Source: Ophioderma brevispina
Lineage: Eukaryota > Echinodermata > Ophiuroidea > Amphilepidida > Ophiodermatidae
Length of the DNA: 64,000 nucleotides
NCBI GenBank assembly: GCA_023653785.1
Contig: JAMKCH010058346.1
Coordinates: forward strand, 31,262-95,261
Direction: 5' to 3'
Translations under genes and position numbers: made by a program
The notes under the pieces: model-generated
What the model was told of the DNA's origin: nothing
What the model saw: the letters and a program-made list of their open reading frames with translations, nothing else
Databases searched by the model: none
Shown: positions 22,441 to 33,829 of the stretch, in pieces
Layout: each line of letters opens with the position of its first letter
How positions within the stretch are numbered: the first letter of the stretch is position 1

Positions 22441-23390
22441 GGGGGACTGTAGTGAACAGATCTTATGTGAGTTTGCAAATCTGGATAAAATTGTGAATTT
22501 TGGTACATAAGTACTTTATACATTGATAATCAAAAAAATGATGGAAGCACTTGCCACATCCCTTTCATGCCCCCAGCTTGGATTTCAAGGTTACACAGGG
22601 GTAAATTTTTTAAAATGTTCCGATTGTGTTGAAAAGCACACCATGATGTCTGTCTGGTTACAAGGATTCCAAAAAGGTATTGTTTATACTACCTGTGACT
22701 TATAGTTTAGGAATTATGGGGTAAATGGTAAAAAAAGTCAATTTTGGTTTGTACAGGGGTCAAAAATTAAAAGTTGCTCCAATTTTTGTAAAATGTAGTT
22801 CAAATTGTTGGTTTAGCTAATAGAATGAAATATAGGAATAGTTTTGACTATCTTACGTGTCTGGTTATTAACCAAAATGGCGAATAAGTCAACAGCTATT
22901 GGCAGCTATTGGATTCTATTGACCCGTGACCTATTTTGTTGGATAACGTGAAAACTAAGCATAGCAGATATGGCAAACTATTCCATATTTCAACCCTTTA
23001 AGCTAGGGAAACAATTGCACCACATATTAACTGAATCAAAACAACTTTTAACTTTTGACCCATGTACACACTAAAATTGACTTGTTCACCATTTTTACAG
23101 TTTTTACCCTGTAACTCCAGAACTATAAGCCATAGTGAAAACTATACCTTTTTTTGGAATCCTTGTGACCAGACAAACACCATGGTGTGCTTTTTAACAC
23201 ATTCAGAACATTTTAAATTTTTGACCCCTGTATAACCTTGAAACCCAAGCTGGGGGCCATTAAGGGGGGTTGGCAAGTGCTTCCATCAATTTTATGAATT
23301 ATCAATGCTTAAAGTACTTGTGTGCAAAAATTCACAATTTTATCTGGAAGTGCACACTCTTACACTACAGTCCCCTGCTATTCAGGCTGG
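22440..23390. mobile_element. Large palindrome with arms of about 450 bp
   Basis: Left arm 22440-22890 and right arm about 22920-23390 are inverted. Matching pairs are GGGGGACTGTAGTG/CACTACAGTCCCC, ATGGAAGCACTTGCCA/TGGCAAGTGCTTCCAT, CCCCCAGCTTGG/CCAAGCTGGGGG and ACCAAAATGGCGAATAAGTC near the centre with its counterpart. Divergence is about 15-20 percent by eye. No conserved protein. It begins within AATAGC of a family A copy, consistent with insertion plus deletion. Confidence 0.8.
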
Positions 23391-23480
23391 TACATGATTT
23401 TATTTATGTTATCATTGCCTAAAGGTTCTGAATTTACTAGTGGTATGTAATTTAACTATTGAAATCCAAGATCTTTTGAC

Positions 23481-24373
23481 TTAAAGGTGCAACGAGAGAT
23501 TTCACATATCAGGTGTCCCTAAAAAATCGATAGTACTGATTTTTACTCTGATGTAAAGCATTCCATCAAAATATACCCCCATCTTAAAGCAATATTGGCA
23601 CATTTTTTGAAGAGCGCCCCCAATTTTCAAAATTTGATATTTTTGCACAGTTATGTTGGTAATTGTCTAGGAAACTATACCTGCGAACGAGAATGCTAAA
23701 AAATGCGTATTTATCACAAAATAAGCGATTTTGTAATTAGAATTGGGATCCCAGATTGGACTTAACGGCAGAGCTGGAAATGCTACGTTTATGTCCGTCC
23801 ATGATGAAATAGTGCCACCTCGAGAAAATAACCTCTAACTTGACTTGCCCGAACTATTAAAACAACTAATGGATGAGCGTAGACACGTACATGGCGCTAT
23901 TTCACATTGGAAGGCCGTTTCCAGCAGCCGTTGAATTATTATCGGGGATCCCCGATAATAATTATTCTAGTACAAAATTCCTTCGTTTGTGACACATAGA
24001 CATTTTCGAGCTTAACCATTCACAGGTATAGTTTACTAGCCAGTTACCGATGCAACCGTGTAAAAATCTCCAAATATTTGAAAAATTGGGGGCGCCCTTC
24101 AAAAAAATGTGCTAATATTGCTTTAAAGGATTAAGCTGAGAAATGTTTCTTGGGTACAAAAATTGTGAAATTTCTAATTTCGTTTAGGAGCAAATACAAA
24201 ATTCATCCTATGTTTCACTTTGAAATATAAGCAAATCAAAATCACCTTTCTCTCTTTTAAGATATTTCTGTAGTGAAATACAAGGTAAGAAATCTATTGA
24301 GTGTCTAATCTATATGAAATTACTATTATGACACAATATTTGGGTGCTTCAAAATCTCTCGTTGCACCTTTAA
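23481..24373 (+). mobile_element. Family C MITE, copy 2, interrupted by family A
   Basis: TTAAAGGTGCAACGAGAGATT at the left, AATCTCTCGTTGCACCTTTAA at the right: perfect inverted ends on TTAA. The two host segments (23481-23583 and 24127-24373) together match the uninterrupted 55.5-kb copy across CCCCATC...AGGATTAAGCTGAG, exactly where the family A element sits. Confidence 0.9.
23588..24122 (+). mobile_element. Family A MITE, complete copy nested in family C
   Basis: 535 bp flanked by TTAA at 23584-23587 and 24123-24126. Ends AGCAATATTGGCACATTTTT and AAAAATGTGCTAATATTGCT; GGCGCCC-type sequences sit inside both ends and the two halves are largely inverted (TCGGGGATCCCCGA near 23943). A TTAA target and palindromic structure are compatible with a piggyBac-type mobiliser, but the termini lack the usual CCC start, so the class is open. 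Confidence 0.9.
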
Positions 24374-24887
24374 AAAGAAGCGAGAAGGTGGGGAATAACC
24401 AAATGACTCCAACTAGGGCCAATCTTTGTGGCTATTTTAATATTCATTGATGTAAAACTGCTTTTAATGTTAAATGCAAGTTAAAATCCACCCATTTCAG
24501 CTATTTTAAGGAATTTTGTATTTTGCCGGAAATGTGCCTGTGTTGCTTTTAAAGTATAACTTGATATGTAACAATTTGTTATGACAAACAAGTGAAAATA
24601 AAAAAAAAAACAGTAAGGGCTACTTCCCTTAATATAAAGCTACAGTTATTTTACACTAGCACCATTTACTTTTTTTTCTAAATTACAAAAGCAATTTGAT
24701 GGGAAAATAGTTTATTGCAAATGTTAACAATTTTACCATTAGCTATTTCTAACAGTATTTTACTAAGATGTTTTAATAAAGCTACTTAGCCAGACACAGT
24801 TACTCTAAATGGTGACAATTAATGGTCACATGAAAATGACAAAAATAAAAACAAGGCCAGACCTGGACAGGCCAGGATACTCCCACA
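24374..24887. other. No gene seen
   Basis: AT-rich spacer, poly-A run at about 24600. Confidence 0.4.
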
Positions 24888-25189
24888 TATCAAGGGTTGA
24901 CAATCAGAAGGACGTAACTCAGCACTGAAAGAAATATTAAAGAATTTCTTTAATTCTGCTGTAATACTGCTTTTGAGAAATGTGATGTTTAATATTTTCT
25001 ACTAAGCAAATCTATTCATTACTCAAAATGTAAACATCTCATAAAGCTCATATATGGTACTGTAAGCAAAGATGTATGAACTTCAGTAAACAAAGAACAA
25101 TTTTTAATTATGAACAGCAGAATTAAAGAAATTCTTTAATATTTCTTTCAGTGCTGAGTTACGTCTTTCTGATTGTCAACCCTCGATAT
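24888..25189. mobile_element. Element with 75-bp inverted ends
   Basis: ATATCAAGGGTTGACAATC...TTAATTCTGCTG (24888-24962) is mirrored at 25115-25189 (CAGCAGAATTAAAG...CCTCGATAT). About 300 bp in total. Its right arm is part of the duplicated block that follows and is therefore present again at about 25907-25981. Confidence 0.75.
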
Positions 25190-25863
25190 GAAGAGTGAAG
25201 AGCTGATTTCCAAAAGGGCCTAAATCCACTTTTCATAGTTCTTAGAAAGTCACCATTTTTTCAAATAATCATATTGCACTTCATCAATTCATATAATTTT
25301 GTTCTCAATGAAAGATCCCACATGTAGAATCTGAAAAAAAAAACACATTAGTTTTTCTCTCTGATTTTACAGGGTTTCCTATGTATTTCTTTATTTTCTG
25401 GGTGAAGTGAATTTAGGCCTTTTGGAAAAAATATTTGCAGACCAAATTCCGGTAAACTATTTTCATATAAAGCCTCGATCTTAAAACAAGATTCACTGTA
25501 AAGGGAATCTCAGGTGGAAATGAAAAATTGAAAACCGCATCAAAGTTGCTTGTAAACTCTTCAAGTTATGACATTTACTTTTCTAGATGGCTGCCAATTT
25601 CAACAAACCACTGATTTTATCTTTGATGTATTTTCAACACTATCACTTTTTAAAATGCTTGAAACATGAAATTAGTGTAAAGACGTGTGTTTTTACACCC
25701 TTTATCTTATTCTGCTAATAACTCAATTTCAACTAAAAGTGGATTTAGGCCTTTATGGAAATGAGCTCTTAATTCATATACAAACGTTTTGTTGCCATAA
25801 ATAGGCACATTTGGGGGATATTTATGTTTTCAACAAATGTAAAAAAAAAAAAAAAAAAAAAAA
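25071..25863 (+). repeat. Segmental tandem duplication, unit 1 (empty site)
   Basis: GATGTATGAACTTCAGTAAAC through AACAAATGT, closing with a run of about 22 A. About 95 percent identical to the next unit. At 25712-25725 it reads CTGCTAATAACTC, where unit 2 carries a 516-bp insertion. The non-coding block contains AAGTGGATTTAGGCC-type words near both ends. Confidence 0.9.
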
Positions 25864-27155
25864 GATGTATGAACTTCAGTAAACAAAGAACAATTTTTAA
25901 TTATGAACAGCAGAATTAGAGAAATTCTTTAATATTTCTTTCAGTGCTGAGTTACGTCTTTCTGATTGTCAACCCTCGATATGAAGAGTGAAGAGCTGAT
26001 TTCTAAAAGGGCCTAAATCCACTTTTCATAGTTCTTAGAAAGTCACCATTTTTTCAAATAATCATATTGCACTTCATCAATTCATATAATTTTGTTCTCA
26101 ATGAAAGATCCCACATGTAGAATCTGAAAAAAAAAACACATTAGTTTTTCTCTCTGATTTTACAGGGTTTTCTATGTATTTCTTTATTTTCTGGGTGAAG
26201 TGGATTTAGGCCTCTTGGAAAAAATATTTGCAGACCAAATTTCGGTAAACTATTTTCATATAAAGCCTCGATCTTTAAACAAGATTCACTGTAAAGGGAA
26301 TCTCAGGTGGAAATGAAAAATCGAAAACTGCATCGAAGTTGCTTGTATTAACTCTTCGAGTTATGACATTTACTTTTCTAGATGGCTGCCAATTTCAACA
26401 AACCACTGATTTTATCTTTGAAGTATTTTCAACACTTTATCACTTTTTAAAATGCTTGAAACATGAAATTAATGTAAAGATGTGTGTTTTACACTCTTTC
26501 TTATTCTGCTAACCGTAAGCACTTGGGTATAAGCCCACCCCCCCCCCAAAAGGAAGATTTTACTTCAAAATAGCGGTGGGCTTATACCCGGGGATAGGCT
26601 AGAACTTCCAAGAAAATATCAGATACAAATTGCAATAAATATCATTTCAAGAGCATATTTTTCACCAGATGCCATTTAATGTAAGCTGAAGGTCTACACT
26701 TTATTTGTAGCAGATATTCTGAAAACATTAAAAATAAAAGTTCAATTTTCCCAGGCAATTTTCCCATCACATTCCTCAAAGTAATTAGAGCAAACAAGCC
26801 ATCTCAATGCATTGGGCCCAACTTTGATGGCTCTATAGAATAGTTCAGTTTTAAAATGTGATTTTGATTGTGTAATTACTGCCACATTCTTTCCTGAATG
26901 CTAAAATTACCACCTGGGCTTATACCCGAGTGTATGCTAGCTCCTGTATTTTCTTTAAAAATTAGGGTGGGCTTATACCCAAAGGTGGGCTTATACCCAA
27001 AGGTGGGCTTATACCCGAGTGGTTACGGTAACTCAATTTCAACTAAAAGTGGATTTAGGCCTTTATGGAAATGAGCTCTTAATTCATATACAAACGTTTT
27101 GTTGCCATAAATAGGCACATTTGGGGGATATTTATGTTTTCAACAAATGTAAAAA
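25864..27155 (+). repeat. Segmental tandem duplication, unit 2 (filled site)
   Basis: Repeats unit 1 from GATGTATGAACTTC to AACAAATGTAAAAA, interrupted at 26513-27028 by a MITE. It lacks the long poly-A seen at the end of unit 1. Confidence 0.9.
26513..27028. mobile_element. MITE with GGGTATAAGCCCACC repeats
   Basis: Precise ends are known by comparison with the empty unit 1. The element begins CCGTAAGCACTTGGGTATAA and ends TTATACCCGAGTGGTTACGG, inverted copies. GGGTATAAGCCCACC or its inverse occurs twice near the left end and four times near the right end, so the subterminal repeats are tandem. The flanks are TAA on both sides (26510-26512 and 27029-27031), fitting a 3-bp TAA duplication such as PIF/Harbinger elements make. 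The family is inference. Confidence 0.85.
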
Positions 27156-27267
27156 TGTCAATTAAATGTCAATCAAGCCTTGAATGTCTTGACACATGCA
27201 TTTACAAGTTCACTCTAAACATAGAAAACTTTGACTTTAACTCCCTGGGCACTAACAACAGTCTGTC

Positions 27268-27432
27268 TGATTGGCTCATTACCGGACACAACATGAGATA
27301 GCAGTCTGAGTAACCAATCAAAATAGTGTTTTTTAATATTTGTGTGTAAACCATACCACCATTGTTACAGTATCTCTGATTTGCCCATTACATGATATTA
27401 CCTTCCAAGTAACTAATCAAATCACGGTTTAG
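27268..27432 (+). repeat. Family R: pair of CCAAT hairpin units, copy 2
   Basis: CTGATTGGCTCATTACC...GAGTAACCAATCAAAATAG, then GTATCTCTGATTTGCCCATT...AAGTAACTAATCAAATCAC. Same paired arrangement as at 19.7 and 35.2 kb. Confidence 0.65.
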
Positions 27433-27480
27433 ATGCCGATAGATTCCACAGTGGGAGTATGGATTTCAAATAGAAAAGCC

Positions 27481-27781
27481 CAGTAGCGTACCGAGGCAGT
27501 CGATCCAGAGGAGGCAAATTTCCAAGTCATCCCGACAGAGAGGGCAAAATTCGTAAATTGTCCCGGTGATTTGCTCCAATTAAGTCTGAATTTGACAAAA
27601 TGCGCGCATAGCGCACGAAAATTGCCGAATTTACTTTAATTTTGCCCAAATTTGGACTGAAATTGGTTGAAATTCCCGAAAAACGAGGGATAAAAATGAA
27701 CAATTTTTGGCCCACATCGTCCTGAGTGTTCGAGCCAGGGGGCAACCTTCCCCCTACCCCCGCCCCCGGTCGGTGCCACTG
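27481..27781. mobile_element. hAT-type MITE with 8-bp target duplication
   Basis: Starts CAGTAGCGTACCGAGG and ends GGTCGGTGCCACTG, imperfect inverted repeats with the CAGNGGCG start usual for hAT elements. Flanked by GAAAAGCC (27473-27480) and GAATAGCC (27782-27789), an 8-bp duplication with one mismatch. 301 bp; the 101-codon frame on the minus strand is incidental. It needs a hAT transposase from elsewhere. Confidence 0.75.
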
Positions 27782-27789
27782 GAATAGCC

Positions 27790-30555
27790 TAAGCCAGGAG
27801 AGCCAAGTAAAGGGGTTAGGTGTTGTATTCACTTCTAAAATCAGTCTGCAGTCTATAGGTTTTGGTGACTATGCTACTTTGGTCCTTCATATTAATTTGA
27901 CTAATTTAAAGCAGAGTAAAATTAATTAAGAAAAGACATGATGTGGGAGGTCCTATTCAAGCTTGTGGTCAAAATGTTGATAACTATAGCATCTCAACAG
28001 CACAGGCTCGTACACAGGGGGTGCGGTCGCACCCCCCAAATTCCACAAAAGGGGCAAAAGGTCCACTTTTTGCTGAAAATTTTGATAAAAAGATACAAAA
28101 ATTAGAGAAATTTTATCCACTTTAAAAAGACCATTTTAGGGGGAAGCGCCACTTTTTAGAAGTCCAGCACCCCCCAAAATAAGTCCTGCATACAGCCCAT
28201 AACAACCTGATTTTTTTTCTGTAGTTACAGATATGTTAAGTTTCTTTTTTTCTGGTATTATGGCTAAGTGCAACTTACACATTTGTGGTATGTGAGGCAG
28301 ATGGTCGTGCAATTCACACTGTGTCAAAAAGTTATCAGAAAACGTGATCATTAAACGGAGTGCACTTAGAATAGAAAGAAATGTAGAGAATACAAAAGGA
28401 CCTATGCTTGACCCCTGTGGCTTTCTTGCAAAATGGACCCACCCAGATTACTTTAAAAATTGAATCAAGGAATGGTGGTACCTTAAATATATATTGCACC
28501 AATATAGCACCACTTGTTTCATGATGTCATACCAGTTTCAGTTTACTTACTGTATGAAAAAGAAAACTATGGCCCAAAAATTGATCCCTGTGGCCACGCA
28601 CACATTGATTAACATCAATAGATAGTCTAGATAGAACAACATTGTCAGAACCACCTCCAATTGAATCAATCTTTCCACGGGGTTATTGTGCTTTTCTTGA
28701 CGGGTAGGTCTTTTGATGTGATGGCAGAAGATTGTTGTCCTCAGGATGGTAGGTTGCTGTGATGATCCGTTAGGTAACAAGGTGTCATTTGTTAGCGATT
28801 GAAACTGGGTGATAGCCAAAGAACATTGATCAACTTCCAAGGCAAATATGAGCCAGATTACCTCTAGAGCTTTTACATAATCTGTACATGTATATATTGT
28901 TCGAAAGATTTGAAAAATTCGATGTGTGTTTTATGTGTGGTGTGTGTTTCTATGGGTACAAAAGTACATGTGGAAGTACGCCCACAAGGAAATCTCTGCC
29001 AAATGCTGTTTGTTAGCCTCTAGGGGGTAGGTATAGGTTGAAACACACAGCCATGGCTCGAAAAGTGGGGAATTTGGGAAGCTCCTTCCCAGGAAAGGTG
29101 GCCATTTGGAGGGAAACTTGGCATTTGGGGGAAATTATAAATAAGATATAGTGGGGAAATTGGGAGAAGACGAAATGCGACCATCTCAGGGAAATTCATT
29201 TTTTTTTCAAGCCGGCCACAAGCGTCACACCTGGGTTTTGTAGTGGCAGTGAGGGTGTCAGAACTTCACACAGAAATACTCCCCAGTGTATGAATATACC
29301 TATAAATACCCCCACAATGTTGTACGAATTTATACACAAAACACCACAACATGTGGGGGGTTATTCCAAAGGTAGCTTTTGTCGGTATGTGTGTGGTTCA
29401 TGCAACATTTACAAATGACCTGTTGTGGGATCAACCCTTAGAAAACTTAAATTTAAGGTCACGGCTTTCACAGTCTCTTTCTGAAAAATCAGAAAATTAT
29501 GCCTTTTCATAACCATATTTGGAATAAGCATGAACAAATTTATTTTGCACCATTCTATGAGCAGTCAAATTGATATTTAGCTAAGCTTTTTCTTTGAAAA
29601 CAAGCTATAAAAGCAGCTTATAATGGACACCGTAAAAATCATGTCTTGGGACAAAGTTTATTGAGACTCGTCTTGCCAACTAGAAATATGTTCAACATAA
29701 GAAAAAAACTTAAAGAGAATTTTACAAAATAGGCAGCCTGCAACGCTCACTCAAATATGGAGTATGGCCTGCATTTTTGTTATAGCCAATGAGAATAAAT
29801 ATGCAAATGAGGTGCTTAATATGATATGTGGTCACAGAAAGACAAGATGGGTAATTGTTGTTTTTTTTTATGTACACCAAACTACCCGTATACTATGTTG
29901 TAGGATCATATTGGTTTATACCAAAGGTTTACCTTTGTTATTAGCCCAATCAGAAACACAAAATATGCAAAATGAATACGGGGTCGGGCTACTTACTATG
30001 AATATTAGACCAGATGACCCCCCCAAAATTAACCAGTGCCTAAAACATGCATCCTATTAAATGAATACAATAAAATTCTAGAAATTCATAACACATTTTT
30101 TAGTATCAAAAATAGTTCTAGATTTCTAATTACTAAAGATGGAGAAAATTCGATTATTGGCACTCCTATTCAATCTCACTGTGATTGCCTTGGCAAATTA
30201 AATGGAGTACTAATTGGTGTTTTAATGAAAAATAACATATGACAAACTGATCCAACTTAAGAGCCTTATTCTACCCATATAGGTTTTCTTTTTTTCACCT
30301 TATGGGTTAAATGAACCTTATAAAAAGCAAGTTCATATGATTGCCCATGTCCAGTATATTTGAGGTGTGTGTTTGTTTTTAAGAAAGATTACTTGATGTA
30401 GCTAATGATTAAAGGTAATTGGTTTTAGCCTCTGCCGTGGGTCTATTATGTCTATCCTGGGAGATAGCATTATTTTGAGTAGAACGAGGGCATAGTCGAT
30501 AGTTTTATGCTAAAAATAGTTGCTGTAGCCTGTGTATATGACATGATACACACCC
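27790..30555. other. No gene seen
   Basis: Includes a perfect GC-rich hairpin GGGGGTGCGGTCGCACCCCC at about 28018. Short frames at 28547-28840 (minus) and 29764-30060 (plus) have no recognisable domain. GCCAATGAGAATAAATATGC near 29784 is partly repeated as CCAATCAGAAACACAAAATA near 29946. Confidence 0.45.
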
Positions 30556-30559
30556 ACAC

Positions 30560-30800
30560 TGAGGCTAAAAAAACAAACCTTTATTCTCAGTCTTAACACT
30601 TTTATTTGGAAATAAGAACTCTGTTAGTAACATAGTATTAAAATTACGGTTAGATTTTGATAAATACTAAACCACCTGATCTTTTTAAATCTATTCAGTC
30701 CATGTGAATATGCCCTTCGATTTGCCTTGAGCAGTGCATATATGCGTATCACATCGACGCGTACTCGCTGCACTGTGTGATAGCTACTCAGATACACGGT
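30560..30800 (+). repeat. Family S dispersed repeat, deleted copy
   Basis: ACCTTTATTCTCAGTCTTAA then AACACTTTTATTTGG, GTTAGTAACA, TTGAGCAGTGCATATATGCG and CTGCACTGTGTGATA, the outer parts of the 17.5-18.06 kb copy with its middle missing. Confidence 0.55.
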
Positions 30801-31209
30801 AGGAACCAATGAAATTGCGTGTTAAACATCCCAAGTGTTTAAAGCAGCAATGGCACGTTTTCACAAAATATGAAATTCTTCAATTGCTTCAAATGATAGT
30901 ATAGGCCATTGGAGAACAGAGATACTCTTTACACATAGAAAATGAACCCCCAAAACAGTTGGGGACATTGATATTGAGGATAAAGACCTCCACGGGAATT
31001 GTAGGCCAATTTTAAGTTTTCCATAACTTTAATTCAACAAAAGGTTGTATATTACATGAATATTTGACTCGTATCACTGATATGAAAACCACAAAAGGTA
31101 TAGGACCGGTCAACAGTGTGCATTAGAGTGAGAAAACATGCACACGGAATGCGTGATCCTTGTGTTAACATCATCGGGAGGAGGGCCTGTATTACAATTT
31201 AACTCACGC

Positions 31210-31650
31210 CACCTCTTCGCCCTGCGTCTTTACCACTTCCCTCCACATGCTTCACCCGAATCCCTCCTAAAGCATCGACTTGCCTCTAAGACCCCAGCCC
31301 TTCCTTCTTTTCCTTTATCTCGCACTCCTCATCCTAGCATTGCTCCTTACCATTTATCACTTTTCTCTATGATACGATTCATACCTCCCCCCGCCCGCAC
31401 ATCCCTTTCTCTTATGTACCCACCTCGCCGCCCTCCGCACTGACCTATACATTTCAACCATCTTTGCAACCCTCTTCACTTCCCCGCCCACCTCGCTCAA
31501 TACCCCCTTATTGTGTCTGATAAACATCTATCTTACATTCCCGCTATATTTTCAACCTTCGACGACCCTCCCTATTAACACGGCACCACCTCCCTCCCCC
31601 CAACTCTTGCCCCACTCTCCATTCCCCCCTCCCTTTCTCTTCTCTAATTT
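31210..31650 (+). repeat. Pyrimidine-rich tract
   Basis: About 440 bp dominated by C and T on the plus strand (CCCTCC, CTTCCTTC, CCCCCTCCC). Frames reading Ser/Pro/Leu-rich peptides here (31138-31443, 31511-31753) are compositional. It ends close to a perfect hairpin, AATTTAACG...CGTTAAATT, at about 31657-31682. Confidence 0.6.
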
Positions 31651-31682
31651 GCTGAATTTAACGTCGCCGGTGGCGTTAAATT

Positions 31683-31984
31683 ACAAAATCGTCCTGTTTA
31701 CCATAAGGAAGCGATTGGTCTTAAGCATTTTGGGCGAGGACTTTTGTATATAAACGCTTTACAACCATGCAAAAATATCGATTTTGAAAAATCTTGAGGG
31801 CGCACGATATTTTTCAAATGTGCCAGTGTCTCTTTAAGAATAATAATTAATCTTGTAGAGCTTTATACAAAGGTTTCAAAGTGCTGTTGGTTATTAATTC
31901 TGCCATCTGCAGTGAATATGTCACAATCATCAGCACTTCCAAATATTGCAAATAACAATAAGTTCCCTGGATATCACTTTGGTG
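31683..31984. other. No gene seen; MITE-like end
   Basis: GAGGGCGCACGATATTTTTC and AATGTGCCAGTGTCTCTTTA (31796-31836) match 40270-40315, a lone terminus of another TTTAAAGAGACACTGGCACA-type MITE. Confidence 0.4.
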
Positions 31985-32130
31985 GACAACTCAATTGAGA
32001 TTACGCGTTACGCATCTTGCCCAGGCCGGGACACAAACACGTTGGCCACATCCCGCGGGGTTTGAACTCGCAACTGCAGTGGTCTAATCATGAGTCCTGT
32101 TCCATTGGACCACAATTTACATCTCAAGCA
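31985..32130 (-). repeat. tRNA-like sequence (SINE head candidate)
   Basis: On the minus strand GTGGTCCAATGGAACAGGAC (A-box region), CTCATGATTAGACC (anticodon region) and GCGAGTTCAAACCCCGC (B-box arm). The T-arm is convincing, the acceptor stem is not. Confidence 0.5.
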
Positions 32131-32435
32131 ACGATACAATCACATCTGTGTGAGCACACTTAACACTATAATCTTACACACAGAATTGGTCGTATCTGCA
32201 AGAATTGGGAATTTTTCAACTTTATCCCCATAATCTGATAACTTGACAGAGTAGGCTTACAGGGCACCCACTGTAGTCTGTACAAAGATATTTGAACAAA
32301 ACACAAAAACACACTATCAACTGAAAGTTTGTAAGTGAACTTTTTTATTGAAAGTACCGCTAACCCACAAACAAAAGAGATGCAGTGCATCACAAAATGC
32401 ACTTTGAGTGTAACATCCAATAAAATTACATTTAT

Positions 32436-32810
32436 TACAACAGGCGGGTCTCAAACCACGAGTCTCACCTGCTTTCGCGCATAACTGTAAGACAAAAAGC
32501 AGGCACACCCGAGTGCAACTGCATGATTCCAGGATGTCCCAAAAAAGTTGTACAAGCAGCACCCCCGGGTTTGTATATGTATTCTTACTTCTCACTCTTT
32601 CATTTGATACCACCATAGAGGTCACACATCTCCCTTTTTTTTTTTTTTTTTTGTTTGTTGGAGATATTAATCTCGAAAAGACCCCCACATGACCGGATAT
32701 GTTTAGGATTAGCACCCCCGAGTTTGCATTCCTGCTCTTTCATTTTGACACCACCCCAGGGGTCACAACATTTTCCATTGTGGAGATATTAATCCACGAA
32801 AAGTCATAAA
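32436..32810 (+). repeat. Dispersed core plus local tandem duplication
   Basis: CAGGCGGGTCTCAAACCACG at 32440 is the core also found at 8.9, 53.9 and 60.6 kb. CAGCACCCCCGGGTTTG...GAGGTCACAC...GGAGATATTAATCTCGAAAAG (about 32550-32670) is repeated as TAGCACCCCCGAGTTTG...GGGGTCACAA...GGAGATATTAATCCACGAAAAG (32708-32800). Confidence 0.6.
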
Positions 32811-33326
32811 GGATCCTTAAAATACACTAAATTTAGTAACAATATGAAAATTTATTCCACCACAATTTGGCAACACTATTTTTGAAAAAAATTGCATGGT
32901 GACACATTTTAAATTTGGGTCCCATACGAGGTCTGGAAACGGTGAAACACCGGATTTTAAGTATTTCACATTTTCCAAGAAATGTACACAGGCTGGCAAC
33001 CCAGACTGACCCACGTGTCAACAACCAGAACTAGAAAATTCTTTCAATGAAACCATGTGTACTAGACTAGCTATATCTCTTGATGTTACTACCTTTGTTG
33101 TGGTATACTTTTTGCCCCCCCTTTTTGCTTTGATAAGTCTTCTTGTTTGTACACCACAAACCACAAAAATCCCATACTGCCAATAAACACACTGCTGACC
33201 TAGTTTATGTAGGTAAACACACTCTGAATTTTTTTGTGCAAGGTGTATATTCACACTGACAACCTCACACTTTTGGTTGAAATGGACCAGCATTTGGCAT
33301 TAGTTTCCATTTTAAAATATCAGAGG
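32811..33326. other. No gene seen
   Basis: AT-rich; frames at 32817-33024 and 33018-33293 (minus) are unsupported. Confidence 0.4.
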
Positions 33327-33770
33327 CCGCTTAATTGGCTCACATGCATTTTGACCACAATATGATTCAGCACAAAAGGATGTATGGCCATTTTTCGCTG
33401 TACACAGGAATTTTTGCATATCCAATGTACCGTTGCAGCAATTACCTATTTAATGTAGGATCAAGCATCAAACAATGCCCCTAATTGGCCCACATGCACT
33501 TTGACCGCAATTATGAGTCAACAAAAGATGTATGGCATAGTAGTCTCAGTTGTGCAAGGAATTTTGCATATCCAAGTACCATTTCAGCAATACAGCAATT
33601 ACGAATAAATTTAATTGTAGATCAATTGTATCAAAAATGCCCCTTAATTGGCCACACATACACTGTGACAAAATTATGATTCAACAAAAGAGTGTAGGGC
33701 CAAGTATTCTTTCATGTGGTGAAGAAATTTTTTTCTTTTTTTTACTTTATTTAATTAAGTTGGGTCATTT
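33327..33770 (+). repeat. Tandem repeat, about 150-165 bp, 2.7 units
   Basis: Units start near 33327, 33478 and 33640 with CCSCTTAATTGGCYCACA, followed by TTTGACC/TGTGAC, ATGATTCARCA, AAAGATGTATGGC and GGAATTTTGCATATCCAA. The third unit is cut. Confidence 0.8.
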
Positions 33771-33829
33771 GCATACATAAGCCGAACATTATCTCGCACT
33801 TTCAAATGGCAAGATCGAGGCGCACCCTG

